A stretch of 64,000 nucleotides of DNA from Dyadobacter sp. CY261 (GCF_021440085.1 NZ_JAKCPW010000004.1:434001-498000), one strand, 5' to 3'. Shown: positions 25,927 to 35,132, counted from the first letter of the stretch. A program made the numbers and translations. Notes: generated from the letters alone by a model not told the origin.

Positions 25927-26079
25927 TTATATCTCTCGGCCTTCCTGCTGCTTCCCATGCGCCGCTTCCAATCTCTCCTTGAAGGTTTTCGGCTGCGTTT
26001 TTGCATCATGCTTTTCAGTCTGCGAATGCGTCCCGGCATGGAAGGCCGTTCTATCCAATTTGAATTTCCCTTCCGACAT
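25927..26079 (-). CDS. Putative 50-residue protein between ilvD and ilvB
   Basis: An ORF of 50 codons (ATG at 26079, TAA at 25929-25927) starting 12 bases after the ilvD stop and ending 49 bases before ilvB. The product is very hydrophilic and basic: FKLDRTAFHAGTH near the start and FKERLEAAHGK near the end. LDRTAF followed some 20 residues later by ERL-AA recalls a small hypothetical protein family of Bacteroidota that usually has a YW motif between them; here that middle has changed. Operon spacing and the in-frame motif pair argue for a real gene. No function can be assigned. Confidence 0.5.
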   Translation of the reverse strand: MSEGKFKLDRTAFHAGTHSQTEKHDAKTQPKTFKERLEAAHGKQQEGREI

Positions 26080-26091
26080 AATGTTCAATGT

Positions 26092-27777
26092 TTACGCTTC
26101 GTCAGTCACGCAGCCTTCGCTGGCTGATTTCACGGTTCTGATATATCTTCCCAGCATTCCTTTGGTAAAGCGTGGCTCGGGTTGTACCCAGGCTGCTTTG
26201 CGGGTGGCCAGTTCTTCGTCGGAAATGTGCAATGTCAGTTGGCGGGTGTTGGCGTCGATACTGATGCGGTCGCCGTCTTTCACCAATGCGATCGGTCCGC
26301 CTTCGAATGCTTCCGGCGTAATGTGGCCCACCACGAAACCGTGGGTACCGCCCGAGAAACGGCCATCGGTGATCAATGCGATTTTATCGCCCAGTCCCGC
26401 TCCCATTACTGCGGAAGTTGGTTTCAGCATTTCCGACATGCCCGGACCGCCTTTCGGACCCGCATTACGGATTACCACCACGTGGCCTGCTTTGATTTCA
26501 CCTTTGGAAAGCATGTCGATAATCTCCGATTCGTGCTCGCATACTTTCGCTTCGCCATCGAAGGTCAGACCTTCTTTACCAGTAATTTTGGCTACCGAAC
26601 CATTCGGGGCGAGGTTACCGTAAAGGATCTGAATGTGTCCCGAGGATTTGATCGGCGTTTCGATCGGGAACACCATTTTCTGGGTTTCAAAATTTAAATC
26701 CGGTATTTCTGCAAGGTTTTCAGCCACTGTTTTACCAGTTACCGTGATGCAATCTCCGTGGATCAGCCCTTTGGAATACAAATATTTGGTAACAGCTGGT
26801 ACACCACCGATTTCCAGGATGTCCTCCATGAAATATTTACCGCTCGGTTTCAAATCGGCGATAAACGGTGTGCGGTCCGAAATCGCCTGGATGTCGTCCA
26901 ATGTCAGAGGAAGTCCGGCTGAGCGGGCGATTGCCAGGTAATGCAATGCCGCATTGGTGGAGCCGCCGAGTGCCATTACCACCGTCAGCGCGTTTTCCAG
27001 CGACTTTTTAGTAATAATATCTTTTGGGGTAATATTCAGTTCGAGCAAGTTCTTCATTGCCGCGCCGATCTTCTTACATTCTTCCTGCTTGCCTTCGTGC
27101 GTGGCGGGGTAGGAGCTGCTGAATGGCAAACTGAACCCCATTGCCTCGATAGAGGAAGCCATGGTGTTAGCCGTGTACATACCGCCGCAAGCACCCTGGC
27201 CAGGGATCGAGTTCTGGATTATTCCTTTATAGTCTTCGTCGGAAATATTGTTGGCGAACTTCTTACCTAATGCTTCAAATGCCGAAACGATGTCGAGTTT
27301 TTGTCCTTTATAATGTCCGGAACGGATCGTTCCACCATATACCATGATGGCAGGACGGTCGAGACGTGCCATGGCCATAATGGCGCCAGGCATGTTTTTG
27401 TCACAACCGACCACGGCGATTACGCCGTCGTACCATTGCGCAGCAACAACCGTTTCAATGGAATCCGCGATAATGTCACGGCTTGGCAGCGAGTAACGCA
27501 TGCCGTCGTTACCGTTGGTCATACCGTCCGAAACGCCGATCGTATTGAAAATCAGGCCCACCATGTCGTTAGCCGTCACACCTTGCTTTACGTATACCGA
27601 TAAGCCGTTGAGGTGCATGTTGCAAGGGTTACCTTCATAACCTGTGCTCGCAATTCCGATTTGAGGTTTAACAAAATCTTCTTCCTTTAACCCGATTCCG
27701 TAGAGCATTGCCTGCGCGGCCGGGTTGGTTACTTCCTGGGTAAGGGTCTTTGAAAATCTGTTTAATTCTGTCGCCAT
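26092..27777 (-). CDS. ilvD: Dihydroxy-acid dehydratase IlvD
   Basis: A 561-residue iron-sulfur dehydratase, the first gene of the ilv operon. Cysteines that hold the cluster are visible in [28 protein letters not shown] and [15 protein letters not shown], and the C-terminal active-site region reads [20 protein letters not shown]. It makes 2-ketoisovalerate and 2-keto-3-methylvalerate. The 323 bases upstream to murQ hold a leader peptide and attenuator (see the entries at 27805-27908), so expression is probably controlled by the charging of Ile, Leu and Val tRNAs. Confidence 0.95.
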   Translation of the reverse strand: MATELNRFSKTLTQEVTNPAAQAMLYGIGLKEEDFVKPQIGIASTGYEGNPCNMHLNGLSVYVKQGVTANDMVGLIFNTIGVSDGMTNGNDGMRYSLPSRDIIADSIETVVAAQWYDGVIAVVGCDKNMPGAIMAMARLDRPAIMVYGGTIRSGHYKGQKLDIVSAFEALGKKFANNISDEDYKGIIQNSIPGQGACGGMYTANTMASSIEAMGFSLPFSSSYPATHEGKQEECKKIGAAMKNLLELNITPKDIITKKSLENALTVVMALGGSTNAALHYLAIARSAGLPLTLDDIQAISDRTPFIADLKPSGKYFMEDILEIGGVPAVTKYLYSKGLIHGDCITVTGKTVAENLAEIPDLNFETQKMVFPIETPIKSSGHIQILYGNLAPNGSVAKITGKEGLTFDGEAKVCEHESEIIDMLSKGEIKAGHVVVIRNAGPKGGPGMSEMLKPTSAVMGAGLGDKIALITDGRFSGGTHGFVVGHITPEAFEGGPIALVKDGDRISIDANTRQLTLHISDEELATRKAAWVQPEPRFTKGMLGRYIRTVKSASEGCVTDEA

Positions 27778-27804
27778 GGTGAATGATTGTAATTAAAATA
27801 AAAA

Positions 27805-27831
27805 CACCCCACTCGGTGGGTGAGTGAGGTG
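27805..27831 (-). terminator. Attenuator terminator in the ilvD leader
   Basis: A 10-bp stem with one G-T pair (minus-strand CACCTCACTC, 27822-27831, with GAGTGGGGTG, 27805-27814) and a 7-base loop, followed by TTTTTATTTTAATT. It sits 28 bases upstream of the ilvD start, the right place for a transcription attenuator. Confidence 0.85.
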
Positions 27832-27871
27832 CCAGATATGTGCGATCATCCCACTCACGCCCAGGGCGTGA
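27820..27871 (-). promoter_or_regulatory. Mutually exclusive hairpins of the ilvD attenuator
   Basis: Segment 1 (27864-27871) and segment 2 (27855-27862) are perfect 8-base inverted copies and form the 1:2 hairpin over the leader's stop codon. Segment 2 also reads GTGAGTGGG (27850-27858), which pairs over 9 bases (one G-T) with 27820-27828, the upstream arm of the terminator, forming the 2:3 antiterminator. The structures cannot coexist. A ribosome stalled on the leader's Ile/Leu/Val codons would mask segment 1 and favour antitermination; one at the stop codon would mask segment 2 and favour termination. Pairings found by eye. Confidence 0.75.
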
Positions 27872-27908
27872 CAATTAGTAGGACTAGGACGATCAATGTT
27901 AATTTCAT
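27855..27908 (-). CDS. Leader peptide of the ilvD operon attenuator
   Basis: A 17-codon ORF encoding MKLTLIVLVLLIVTPWA, with 5 Leu, 3 Val and 2 Ile codons in its first 13 positions. The stop codon TGA (27857-27855) lies within the second hairpin segment. This is the composition and architecture of ilv leader peptides: starvation for any of the three amino acids would stall the ribosome on codons 3-13. Similar leaders are known from Proteobacteria ilv operons; leader-peptide attenuation in Bacteroidota has been proposed by comparative genomics. Confidence 0.85.
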   Translation of the reverse strand: MKLTLIVLVLLIVTPWA

Positions 27909-27959
27909 CAGCGTAACATTTAAGTCTAGCGAATTTTCGCTGTTTCTGACTTGGTGTTA

Positions 27960-27991
27960 CAAATTAGAAGCCATTCTTTTTATTTTCCAAA
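27960..27991 (-). promoter_or_regulatory. Possible promoter of the ilvD leader
   Basis: On the minus strand TTTG (27988-27991) is followed after 21 bases by TAATTTG (27960-27966), close to the Bacteroidota TTTG / TAnnTTTG pair but with one base missing in the -7 box. The transcript would start about 45 bases before the leader ATG. Confidence 0.3.
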
Positions 27992-28070
27992 CATTCAAAG
28001 CATTTTTTGTTATTAATCTATGATAAATACCAAATTTCCTCCCGGTGCTTAAAGGTTATGGGAAAACATT

Positions 28071-28078
28071 TAATTTTG
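28071..28078 (+). promoter_or_regulatory. -7 box of murQ
   Basis: TAATTTTG matches the TAnnTTTG consensus exactly and would start the murQ transcript about 15 bases before its ATG at 28101. Confidence 0.4.
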
Positions 28079-28100
28079 AATTTCACAAACGACGAATGAC

Positions 28101-28904
28101 ATGATGACTACCGAATCGCCTTCCAATTATAACCATCTCGAAAAAATGAGTGTCGGCGACATTCTGACATCTATCAACCGCGAGGATCAGACAGTGCCTC
28201 ATGCCGTAGAAAAGTCTATTCCGCAGATTGAAGCATTGGTGGAACAGATCGTGCCAAGGATGAAAATAGGGGGCCGGCTATTCTACATTGGTGCGGGAAC
28301 GAGCGGAAGATTGGGCGTCGTGGATGCCTCGGAATGCCCTCCTACGTTTGGAGTGCCGTTCGATCTCGTGGTCGGGATTATTGCTGGCGGTGACACTGCG
28401 ATCCGCAAGGCGGTGGAAAATGCGGAAGACGATTGGAATCAGGCATGGAAAGATCTGGCCGTTTACGCTCCAAATGAAAATGATACATTAATAGGCATTG
28501 CCGCCTCGGGTCGCACGCCTTATGTTATTGGCGGGTTAAACGAAGCGCGCAATGCCGGTTTGCTGACGGGCTGCGTCGTTTGCAACGATGGCTCAGCCGT
28601 GGCCAAGGCTGCCGAATATCCGGTTGAAATAGTAGTTGGCCCCGAATTTCTGACCGGAAGCACGCGGATGAAATCGGGCACAGCTCAAAAACTGGCATTG
28701 AATATGATTTCCACCTCGGTAATGATCCGCCTGGGCAAAGTGAAGGGAAACAAAATGGTCGATATGCAGCTCACCAACGAAAAACTGGTCAACCGGGCAT
28801 TAAATATGATTATAGATGAACTGAATATCTCACCGAACGAGGCACAATCGCTCCTCGATAAATATGGAAGCGTTCGCGGCGCGATCGAAGCAGTGCGCAA
28901 ATAG
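28101..28904 (+). CDS. murQ: N-acetylmuramic acid 6-phosphate etherase MurQ
   Basis: A 267-residue SIS-domain protein. Diagnostic blocks are YIGAGTSGRLGVVDASECPP (containing the catalytic Glu of the family), IAGGDTAIRKAVE, GIAASGRTPYVIGGL and STRMKSGTAQKLALNM. It cleaves the lactyl ether of MurNAc-6-phosphate to give GlcNAc-6-phosphate during cell-wall recycling. At 267 residues it is shorter than the roughly 300-residue E. coli enzyme but all active-site blocks are intact. It is monocistronic and convergent with the next gene (3 bases between stops). Confidence 0.94.
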   Translation: MMTTESPSNYNHLEKMSVGDILTSINREDQTVPHAVEKSIPQIEALVEQIVPRMKIGGRLFYIGAGTSGRLGVVDASECPPTFGVPFDLVVGIIAGGDTAIRKAVENAEDDWNQAWKDLAVYAPNENDTLIGIAASGRTPYVIGGLNEARNAGLLTGCVVCNDGSAVAKAAEYPVEIVVGPEFLTGSTRMKSGTAQKLALNMISTSVMIRLGKVKGNKMVDMQLTNEKLVNRALNMIIDELNISPNEAQSLLDKYGSVRGAIEAVRK

Positions 28905-28907
28905 GCG

Positions 28908-29918
28908 TCACACCGCAAGGACGATCTTGCCGAACTGCTGCCCGGAGTCCATGTAACGAAGCGCCTGTTCGGCTTCTTCCAGCGGAAATACCTTATCGAT
29001 CACCGGCACGATCTGCTTTTCAGCGATGAACTGCACCATATCCGCAAATTCCTGCTCGGTACCCATGGTGCTGCCCAGGATATTGAGCTGTTTAAAGAAG
29101 ACTTTCGCAGGCACAATGTCGGTAATGTTGCCCGTGCCGCCACCGTAGAAGCAAATGCGCGCTCCGGGCGCAGCAATGTCAATCAGCTTGGCAAAGCCGG
29201 GGCCGCCTGCGCTATCGATAATCACATTGAAATAGCCTTTTTTTGGCCCGCGGGCTTTCACGAGCAGGTCGCGGAACCAGGTTGGGTTTTTGTAATTGAT
29301 CCCTCCTTTCGCGCCCATTTCGATCGCCTTCTGTATTTTCTCGTCTGACCCGGATGTTACCCAAACCTCCGCCCCCGCTGCAATCGCAAACTGAAAGGCA
29401 AAAAGCGCCACACCACCGCCCGCGCCTGTCACCAGCACCCGGTCGCCTGCTTTGAACCGGCCACGTGTCATCAGCGAGCGCCATGCTGTAAGGGCGCCCA
29501 ACGGCAATGAAGCCGCCTCTTCAAAAGACAAATGCGCAGGCTTTTCCGCCAGGTATCTGGCCTCGGTTTTCACATACCCTGCAAATGTCCCATTGTCGGG
29601 CAGGCCGAGGATTTTATGATCATCACCGTAAAAATCAGGATTATCACCCCAGTTTTGGGAAGGATTAATGATCACTTCCTTTCCAATCCAGCTTTTGGCT
29701 ACCCCATCGCCCACCTCTGTTACAATACCCGCGCCGTCGGAACCGGGAATAATAGGCGTCGTGATCCTGGGATAAAGTCCTTTTTGTATCCAAACATCGC
29801 GGTGGTTCAGCGACGCGGCTTTTACCTCAACTAGCACTTCTCCCGGGCCTGGATTAGGCTTCTGCACATCTTCAATCACCAGCGGCTCATGAAGATTTTT
29901 TAAAATAGCGGCTTTCAT
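28908..29918 (-). CDS. Zinc-independent MDR-family NAD(P)H oxidoreductase
   Basis: A 336-residue medium-chain dehydrogenase/reductase of the quinone oxidoreductase/enoyl reductase type. It has the GroES-like half (PGPGEVLVEVKAASLNHRDV) and the Rossmann half (DRVLVTGAGGGVALFAFQFA). The catalytic-zinc ligands are only partly present: SLNHRD replaces the usual Cys, and there is no cluster of four structural cysteines. It probably reduces an activated double bond or quinone with NAD(P)H. Its substrate is unknown. Confidence 0.8.
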   Translation of the reverse strand: MKAAILKNLHEPLVIEDVQKPNPGPGEVLVEVKAASLNHRDVWIQKGLYPRITTPIIPGSDGAGIVTEVGDGVAKSWIGKEVIINPSQNWGDNPDFYGDDHKILGLPDNGTFAGYVKTEARYLAEKPAHLSFEEAASLPLGALTAWRSLMTRGRFKAGDRVLVTGAGGGVALFAFQFAIAAGAEVWVTSGSDEKIQKAIEMGAKGGINYKNPTWFRDLLVKARGPKKGYFNVIIDSAGGPGFAKLIDIAAPGARICFYGGGTGNITDIVPAKVFFKQLNILGSTMGTEQEFADMVQFIAEKQIVPVIDKVFPLEEAEQALRYMDSGQQFGKIVLAV

Positions 29919-29939
29919 AATATTGGTGTTTAAACAAAG

Positions 29940-29987
29940 AAATGATGAACCGGCTTGTCCTGAACGGAACCTGCCAATTCATCATTT
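29940..29987 (-). terminator. Terminator after the NIPSNAP gene
   Basis: A 10-bp stem AAATGATGAA/TTCATCATTT with a long partly paired inner loop, followed on the minus strand by CTTTGTTT. It is 26 bases downstream of the NIPSNAP stop codon. Confidence 0.6.
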
Positions 29988-30013
29988 TTAGATGACATGA
30001 ACCGTTTCAGATG

Positions 30014-30802
30014 CTATATATCCGAATAATCGGTGGGATACAAGAAGAAGCTGGTGTTTTTTGAGACGTTGTTCTGGTACTCCGGATTTACTTTCAATTT
30101 GTTCCACTCGGCATCGTCGCTGAACGATTTCCAATGCGCATCGCGGGATGCTTTATCCTCAAAAGTAGTCATGTACATTAGGTTCGGCATGTGGCTTCCA
30201 GCGATTACCTCAGCATAGAATACTGCATTGAAACCGAGCCGTTTGAACAACGGAACTTCTCCTCCGTCGTTGAACATCTTCACCTTATTCTGGTAAATTT
30301 TCTCGGTATGGCCTTCATAGCTGCGTAATTCATACACCCGCTGGCTTTTCGGACCAGTTAGATTGGGCTTCGTAAGCATTGGCGCACTCGTAAATGCTTG
30401 CAGGACGATTGACTCAAAACGAGCATAAGGGGCGTTTTTGTAGTTCGCATCGATGTAATCTTTGCCTGCGGATGCATAGGACGCATCTTTATCCAGCGTT
30501 TTCGGCAATGCAAGAAGTTGGTCGAGGGATTTCAGCGGCGTGAGCACGTAAATCAGCTTTCCGGCTGTGGTGTCGCTGGCCACTGGTTTGAAAACACCCA
30601 CATTCTTGATCCCTGCACGGTGGGCAGCGGGAACATAAGCGTCTTTCAGGAAAGCCTCTACACGAGATTCCTGCTCAGCATTTTTAAGATGGTAAATTTT
30701 GATTTCGTAAAACTCCCTTTTGGGTGGCGCAGCAACGGTGCTTAAGGCAACTGTGAGCATCAACAGGGTGAAAAGAACATTGAGGTTTCGGTAGTTAAGC
30801 AT
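30014..30802 (-). CDS. NIPSNAP-family exported protein
   Basis: A 262-residue protein with a signal peptide (hydrophobic residues 8-24, cleavage after TVAA). Two ferredoxin-like NIPSNAP units follow: the first with REFYEIKIYHLKNAEQE, the second with RVYELRSYEGHTEKIYQNKV and YMTTFEDKASRDAHWKSF. NIPSNAP domains are dimeric alpha/beta barrels; in Bacteroidota they are common as exported proteins of unknown function. Function is not assigned. Confidence 0.85.
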   Translation of the reverse strand: MLNYRNLNVLFTLLMLTVALSTVAAPPKREFYEIKIYHLKNAEQESRVEAFLKDAYVPAAHRAGIKNVGVFKPVASDTTAGKLIYVLTPLKSLDQLLALPKTLDKDASYASAGKDYIDANYKNAPYARFESIVLQAFTSAPMLTKPNLTGPKSQRVYELRSYEGHTEKIYQNKVKMFNDGGEVPLFKRLGFNAVFYAEVIAGSHMPNLMYMTTFEDKASRDAHWKSFSDDAEWNKLKVNPEYQNNVSKNTSFFLYPTDYSDI

Positions 30803-30901
30803 GTTGTTTAAGCATCATTTTTTAAGTGGATAACCACCTGAAAAGACCTTGCCAAACCAAGTTTACCCTATGCACCTAACCACTAATTTTTTTCGAAGTA
30901 A

Positions 30902-31933
30902 TCAGAACTTAGGACAAGAAAGCTGACGCTTGCGTGCTTTCGGACGCTTCGGTTTCGAATCCAAAGGCGCGAACACGTAAGAAAGGGATATTTCGTGCGC
31001 GCCGCCGCTGCCAGCGCCTAAGGTAGAAATAGTAAGATCGTAGCTATAACCGATGGAGAATTTATCCTGACGGAACCCCGCGAGGAATATCAGCGACTCG
31101 TGGTTGTTGATATTCTGCTCATATTTTTTGAATGGGATTCCACGGTACCATGCCCCAAGCACAAGCGGCTCGAGGGTGACATACATACCGGCATCGAACT
31201 GATCGTATTTGCCCTGCTTTTTGTACATAATCGCAGGCGAGATTGTCTTTTCCTTGTCGATTTCATCTCCCAGGAACGTATACCCTGCAAAAGGAATGCG
31301 CAAACCGGCTTGCAAGCTCGCCTTTACGGGAAGGCGCGCTTCTGTAAGATCAGAGAATGCCTGGTTAGGGCGGTTGAGGTGGTGCGCCGAAACGCCTGCC
31401 CAATACCAATCCGAATAAAGCATAGCCCCGGCACCGAAATCCGCATAGAACACATTAGGCCCACCTTTAGCGAACGGATCCTCCGAAGGCTGCCCGGTCA
31501 ATCCGCCATTATTGTATTGGTCCCCGAATGTAAGTCCGAAATAATCGAGTGTGCGTGAAGCGATTCCCCCCTGAATACCAAGCCGAAGAGAGGTAAGTTC
31601 ATTAAATTGTATCTGATAAGAATATTGTAAGGCTGCCTCGGTGGATTTCAGGTTGCCCAACCCCTGGCTATCCATCGTTACCAACACACCGACACCGCTA
31701 TTGAAGTTCGGCAGGAACATATCAGCGCCAATGGAAGTCGTCACAAAGTTGGCCGACAATGAAGGCCACTGATTGCGGTAATTGATGGTCGCACGTGGCG
31801 CCAGAGCCCCTCCTGCCAATGCCGGGTTCAGGTATAGAGGATTGGCGTAGAACTGCGAAAATTGCGGGTCCTGGCTCCAACCTTTCAGGCAAAGCAGTGT
31901 CAGTAAAAAAAGAGGAAGTAAACGCTTGATCAT
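30902..31933 (-). CDS. PorP/SprF-family type IX secretion outer-membrane protein
   Basis: A 343-residue protein with signal peptide ending LKGWS and the family start QDPQFSQFYANPLYLNPA, followed by repeated barrel strands (ATINYRNQWPSL, TAALQYSYQIQF-like). PorP/SprF proteins tether type B (CHU_C-domain) cargo of the type IX secretion system to the outer membrane. It is divergent from a 957-residue protein with just such a C-terminal domain, the usual pairing. The final 12 residues are rich in Lys/Arg, which is unusual for a barrel end. Confidence 0.88.
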   Translation of the reverse strand: MIKRLLPLFLLTLLCLKGWSQDPQFSQFYANPLYLNPALAGGALAPRATINYRNQWPSLSANFVTTSIGADMFLPNFNSGVGVLVTMDSQGLGNLKSTEAALQYSYQIQFNELTSLRLGIQGGIASRTLDYFGLTFGDQYNNGGLTGQPSEDPFAKGGPNVFYADFGAGAMLYSDWYWAGVSAHHLNRPNQAFSDLTEARLPVKASLQAGLRIPFAGYTFLGDEIDKEKTISPAIMYKKQGKYDQFDAGMYVTLEPLVLGAWYRGIPFKKYEQNINNHESLIFLAGFRQDKFSIGYSYDLTISTLGAGSGGAHEISLSYVFAPLDSKPKRPKARKRQLSCPKF

Positions 31934-32158
31934 AGATTTGTTGGCTTGCCGTTATCTTGAAATACGGCCACGTTCCTGGCGCAAAAAATTTACCTGATTA
32001 ATTTCACAAAATATCATCAAATTGCGTATTAATATTCAAATAAGAGTGGTTTTTACGACATTACCGCACAAAATTTTAACATTTTATTTTCGTTAGTAAT
32101 GTCGGGTAATCTGAATATTTTATGAGACGGCTAGGGGTGTTTGAACAAGTAACGAAAC

Positions 32159-35032
32159 ATGGGGCGATTTTATAATAAGTACCAACACTTTTTTTATGTC
32201 CTTTGTCTGCTCATGCTGTTCACCTCGGTGTGCCAGCAAGTTCAGGCCCAATTTGTGGTGCAAGGACAATGCATGCAGAACCCCGACTGCGAGGCTGATT
32301 CTACTTCATTTAGGGATACGGTAAGTACTGCCAGAGCCTGGCGTTGGAGTTTCGGCGACGGCGCTGCCACAGATTCCCGCCGCAATCCACAACATTCCTA
32401 CATGGCTCCCGGCTCATACACGGTTACTTTGGTAAGGACTTTAGCAAACGGAACTAACCAAACTGTTTCTCAAGTGGTTCAAATCGGTGAGCTACCGCCA
32501 CAATTCCAGGAATGGAAAACAGACACAACAATCTGTAAAGGAGATACATTGATTCTCGATCCTTATCCCAATGGCGCACCGGATGGCGCCAAGTATATTT
32601 GGTATCCCAAAGGCGACACGACCCAGACATTGAATGTCGACAGTTCAGGTTGTTATTCGGTGGAAGTAATCCTGCCTAATGGCTGTAAAATCCAGGATCG
32701 CATCAATGTCAAGATTTGTATGGAGCCTCAGGCACAGGAAGGTGCCAAATGGTATTTTGGGGGTAATGCCGGGCTTGATTTTTCGAATACACCGCCAAGT
32801 CCACTGACGGACGGCAAGTTGAATACTCCCGAAGGAACCTCATCCATAGCCAATTCCAAAGGCCAACTGCTCTTTTACTCCGACGGTATCAAGGTATGGA
32901 ATAAGGACGGAGATGAAATGACGTGTAGTTTCGGGCCCTGTGCGCCCATGAAGGGGAGCCCCAACTCCACGCAGTCCGTATTAATCGTGCCGCAGCCAAC
33001 TTGTAAGGGGTGTGAGTATTTATATAATGTATTCACGACTACGGAAATCAACGGTGAAAAGCTGCTGACCGTGAACGTAGTGGATATGCGCCTGAATAAT
33101 GGCAAAGGCCAGATCATCGAACAAAACACCACCCTGCAACAGCCTACTACCGAGCGCATCGCTTCTGTTCGGAACGACCGCGACAGCACCTATTGGGTGG
33201 TTTCGCACGATTACGGCACCAATAAATTCCGCATTTTCCATGCTACTGAAGGCGGCCTCGTTGAAGTAAGCGCTCCTGAGTTAGGTATGGCGCATGACAG
33301 TACCAACAAAGCTGAGGGTTACATGAAATTTTCATCGCCCGATAGCACTACTGGCGAACGCCAGCTTGCAGTGGTGATTCCCGGCCCGGCACGAAATTAT
33401 GTAGAACTGTTCAGTTTCAATGATTCGACGGGTACATTAACCTACAAGAAAACAATGGATCTAGGCCCTGCGCCGCCGATTGCCTACGGTATCGAATTTT
33501 CGCCGAGCGGCGAAAAAATGTATGTGTCGTTCCAGGGTGAAAACGGCACGAGCTCCCTGTTGAAACAATACGATTTATCCCTTCCTGACAGCCTTGTCAC
33601 CGAGACAGCCATTACTATCGACAGCTCGGCAACCCAGAAATACGGCGCATTGCAGTTCGGGCCGGACGGCCGGATTTACATGGCCATTGAGGGCAGTGAA
33701 TACCTCGCCGTCATTGGCGAACCGGAAGGAAACTCGCTGACAGGTGTAGATTACGAACGCGACGGTGTGAACCTGGGTGGCAAAAAGAGCCAGCTGGGCT
33801 TACCGAATATGGTACAGGATTTCACGCAGGAATCGCAAGGCCCCGGGTTTGAAGCCGACGGATTTTGTACGAATGAGCCGACGACATTCCAGGCCAGCCC
33901 AATGTGCGATCCTATTGAAGATATGTATTCGTGGGATTTTCTTGGAAACGGCTCATTTACTGCCCCATCCAAGCAGCAACAGGCAACTTATACCTACACA
34001 CAACCAGGCAAGTACATGGTAGCCATGCGCGCCACCAATAAATGTACCGACACCACGATCGTTCAGGAAATCACTATTTACGAAACTCCTTCGAATATCG
34101 ACCTCGGACCGGACAAAGACACTTGCGGCGCGTTTGTACCTCTGGACATGAAGGTGAATGCCGAAGTGTATGCGTGGATCAGCCGCGGACGGGTGGTTGG
34201 ACGTGGAAGAACTTATAATGCCACCACAACCGGCCAATACATCGCTGTCGCATTCAACGGCCCACAAGGCGATTGCTATGCTGCCGACACCATTCAAATC
34301 ATACTACGCAAGCCGCCGGAATTTTCGATCGGTCCGGATACCACATTATGCCGCGACAGCTCTATTGTCCTGCGTGTCCAAAGCGACCGCTGGATCGAAT
34401 ATAAATGGAATACCGGCGAAGATACCCGGGAGGTGACGATCGGTAAGCCTGGCCAATATTATGTGATTGTGAAAGACAGAAACGATTGCTACAATTCCGA
34501 TACAATCCAGGTTGGCGAGCTTCCATCACCCATCCTTGGCCTTGCACCTGAAAATTTCATTTGTATTCCGGATGGACAATCGGTGATTCTTGATGCTGCC
34601 GGACAAGGGCCTTATTCGTATCTCTGGCCAAATTCGGGCGATACCACACGCACAATTACGGTGAATCAGGAAGGGAAATACATTGTACGCGCCACCAACA
34701 GGGAAGGATGCGTAACCGAGCAATCGACCGAAGTGATAGACAAATGCGAGCCGCGATTCTTTATTCCGGATGCCTTTACGCCTGATGGCGAAGGACATAA
34801 TGAGATTCTTGAAATATTCGGGGCCTATTATACCAACTTCTCCATACGCATCTACAACCGGTGGGGCGAGGTTATTTACGCTACTACGGATATCGAGGCA
34901 CGCTGGGACGGAACTTACAAAGGCCTGAAAGTTCAACCGGGAAGTTATCCTTACGTGCTTTCCTACGAGGCTCTGTATTACCCTGAACGCAATCCAATCG
35001 TAAAGCGCGGATCGGTGATGGTAATCCGCTAG
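32159..35032 (+). CDS. PKD-repeat protein with type B T9SS sorting domain
   Basis: A 957-residue protein with a signal peptide (cleavage near QVQAQ). PKD domains are marked by WRWSFGDGAATDS (about residue 60) and YSWDFLGNGSFTAPSKQQ (about 600); in between is a large beta-propeller-like segment with YWVVSHDYGTNKFRIF. Two or three Ig-like domains with PEFSIGPDTTLCRDSS and PDGQSVILDAAGQGPYSYLW repeats follow. The last 90 residues (FFIPDAFTPDGEGHNEILEI, RIYNRWGEVIYATTD) are the gliding-motility-associated CHU_C domain used for secretion by the type IX system. It is probably a large surface adhesin-like protein held by the neighbouring PorP/SprF protein. Confidence 0.88.
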   Translation: MGRFYNKYQHFFYVLCLLMLFTSVCQQVQAQFVVQGQCMQNPDCEADSTSFRDTVSTARAWRWSFGDGAATDSRRNPQHSYMAPGSYTVTLVRTLANGTNQTVSQVVQIGELPPQFQEWKTDTTICKGDTLILDPYPNGAPDGAKYIWYPKGDTTQTLNVDSSGCYSVEVILPNGCKIQDRINVKICMEPQAQEGAKWYFGGNAGLDFSNTPPSPLTDGKLNTPEGTSSIANSKGQLLFYSDGIKVWNKDGDEMTCSFGPCAPMKGSPNSTQSVLIVPQPTCKGCEYLYNVFTTTEINGEKLLTVNVVDMRLNNGKGQIIEQNTTLQQPTTERIASVRNDRDSTYWVVSHDYGTNKFRIFHATEGGLVEVSAPELGMAHDSTNKAEGYMKFSSPDSTTGERQLAVVIPGPARNYVELFSFNDSTGTLTYKKTMDLGPAPPIAYGIEFSPSGEKMYVSFQGENGTSSLLKQYDLSLPDSLVTETAITIDSSATQKYGALQFGPDGRIYMAIEGSEYLAVIGEPEGNSLTGVDYERDGVNLGGKKSQLGLPNMVQDFTQESQGPGFEADGFCTNEPTTFQASPMCDPIEDMYSWDFLGNGSFTAPSKQQQATYTYTQPGKYMVAMRATNKCTDTTIVQEITIYETPSNIDLGPDKDTCGAFVPLDMKVNAEVYAWISRGRVVGRGRTYNATTTGQYIAVAFNGPQGDCYAADTIQIILRKPPEFSIGPDTTLCRDSSIVLRVQSDRWIEYKWNTGEDTREVTIGKPGQYYVIVKDRNDCYNSDTIQVGELPSPILGLAPENFICIPDGQSVILDAAGQGPYSYLWPNSGDTTRTITVNQEGKYIVRATNREGCVTEQSTEVIDKCEPRFFIPDAFTPDGEGHNEILEIFGAYYTNFSIRIYNRWGEVIYATTDIEARWDGTYKGLKVQPGSYPYVLSYEALYYPERNPIVKRGSVMVIR

Positions 35033-35078
35033 GCTTTCCTTTGCAGATTAAAACAATTATTTTTGACTAAATATAACG

Positions 35079-35114
35079 AACCAGCCGTCCGCGCAACCGG
35101 ACGACTGGTTTTCA
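35079..35114 (+). terminator. Terminator between the PKD protein and ruvB
   Basis: A 12-bp stem with one C-A mismatch (AACCAG-CGTCCG with CGGACG-CTGGTT) followed by TTTC, 46 bases after the PKD stop. It leaves only 18 bases for a ruvB promoter, so partial readthrough is possible. Confidence 0.55.
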
Positions 35115-35132
35115 CTGTCTATTCAACCGACT

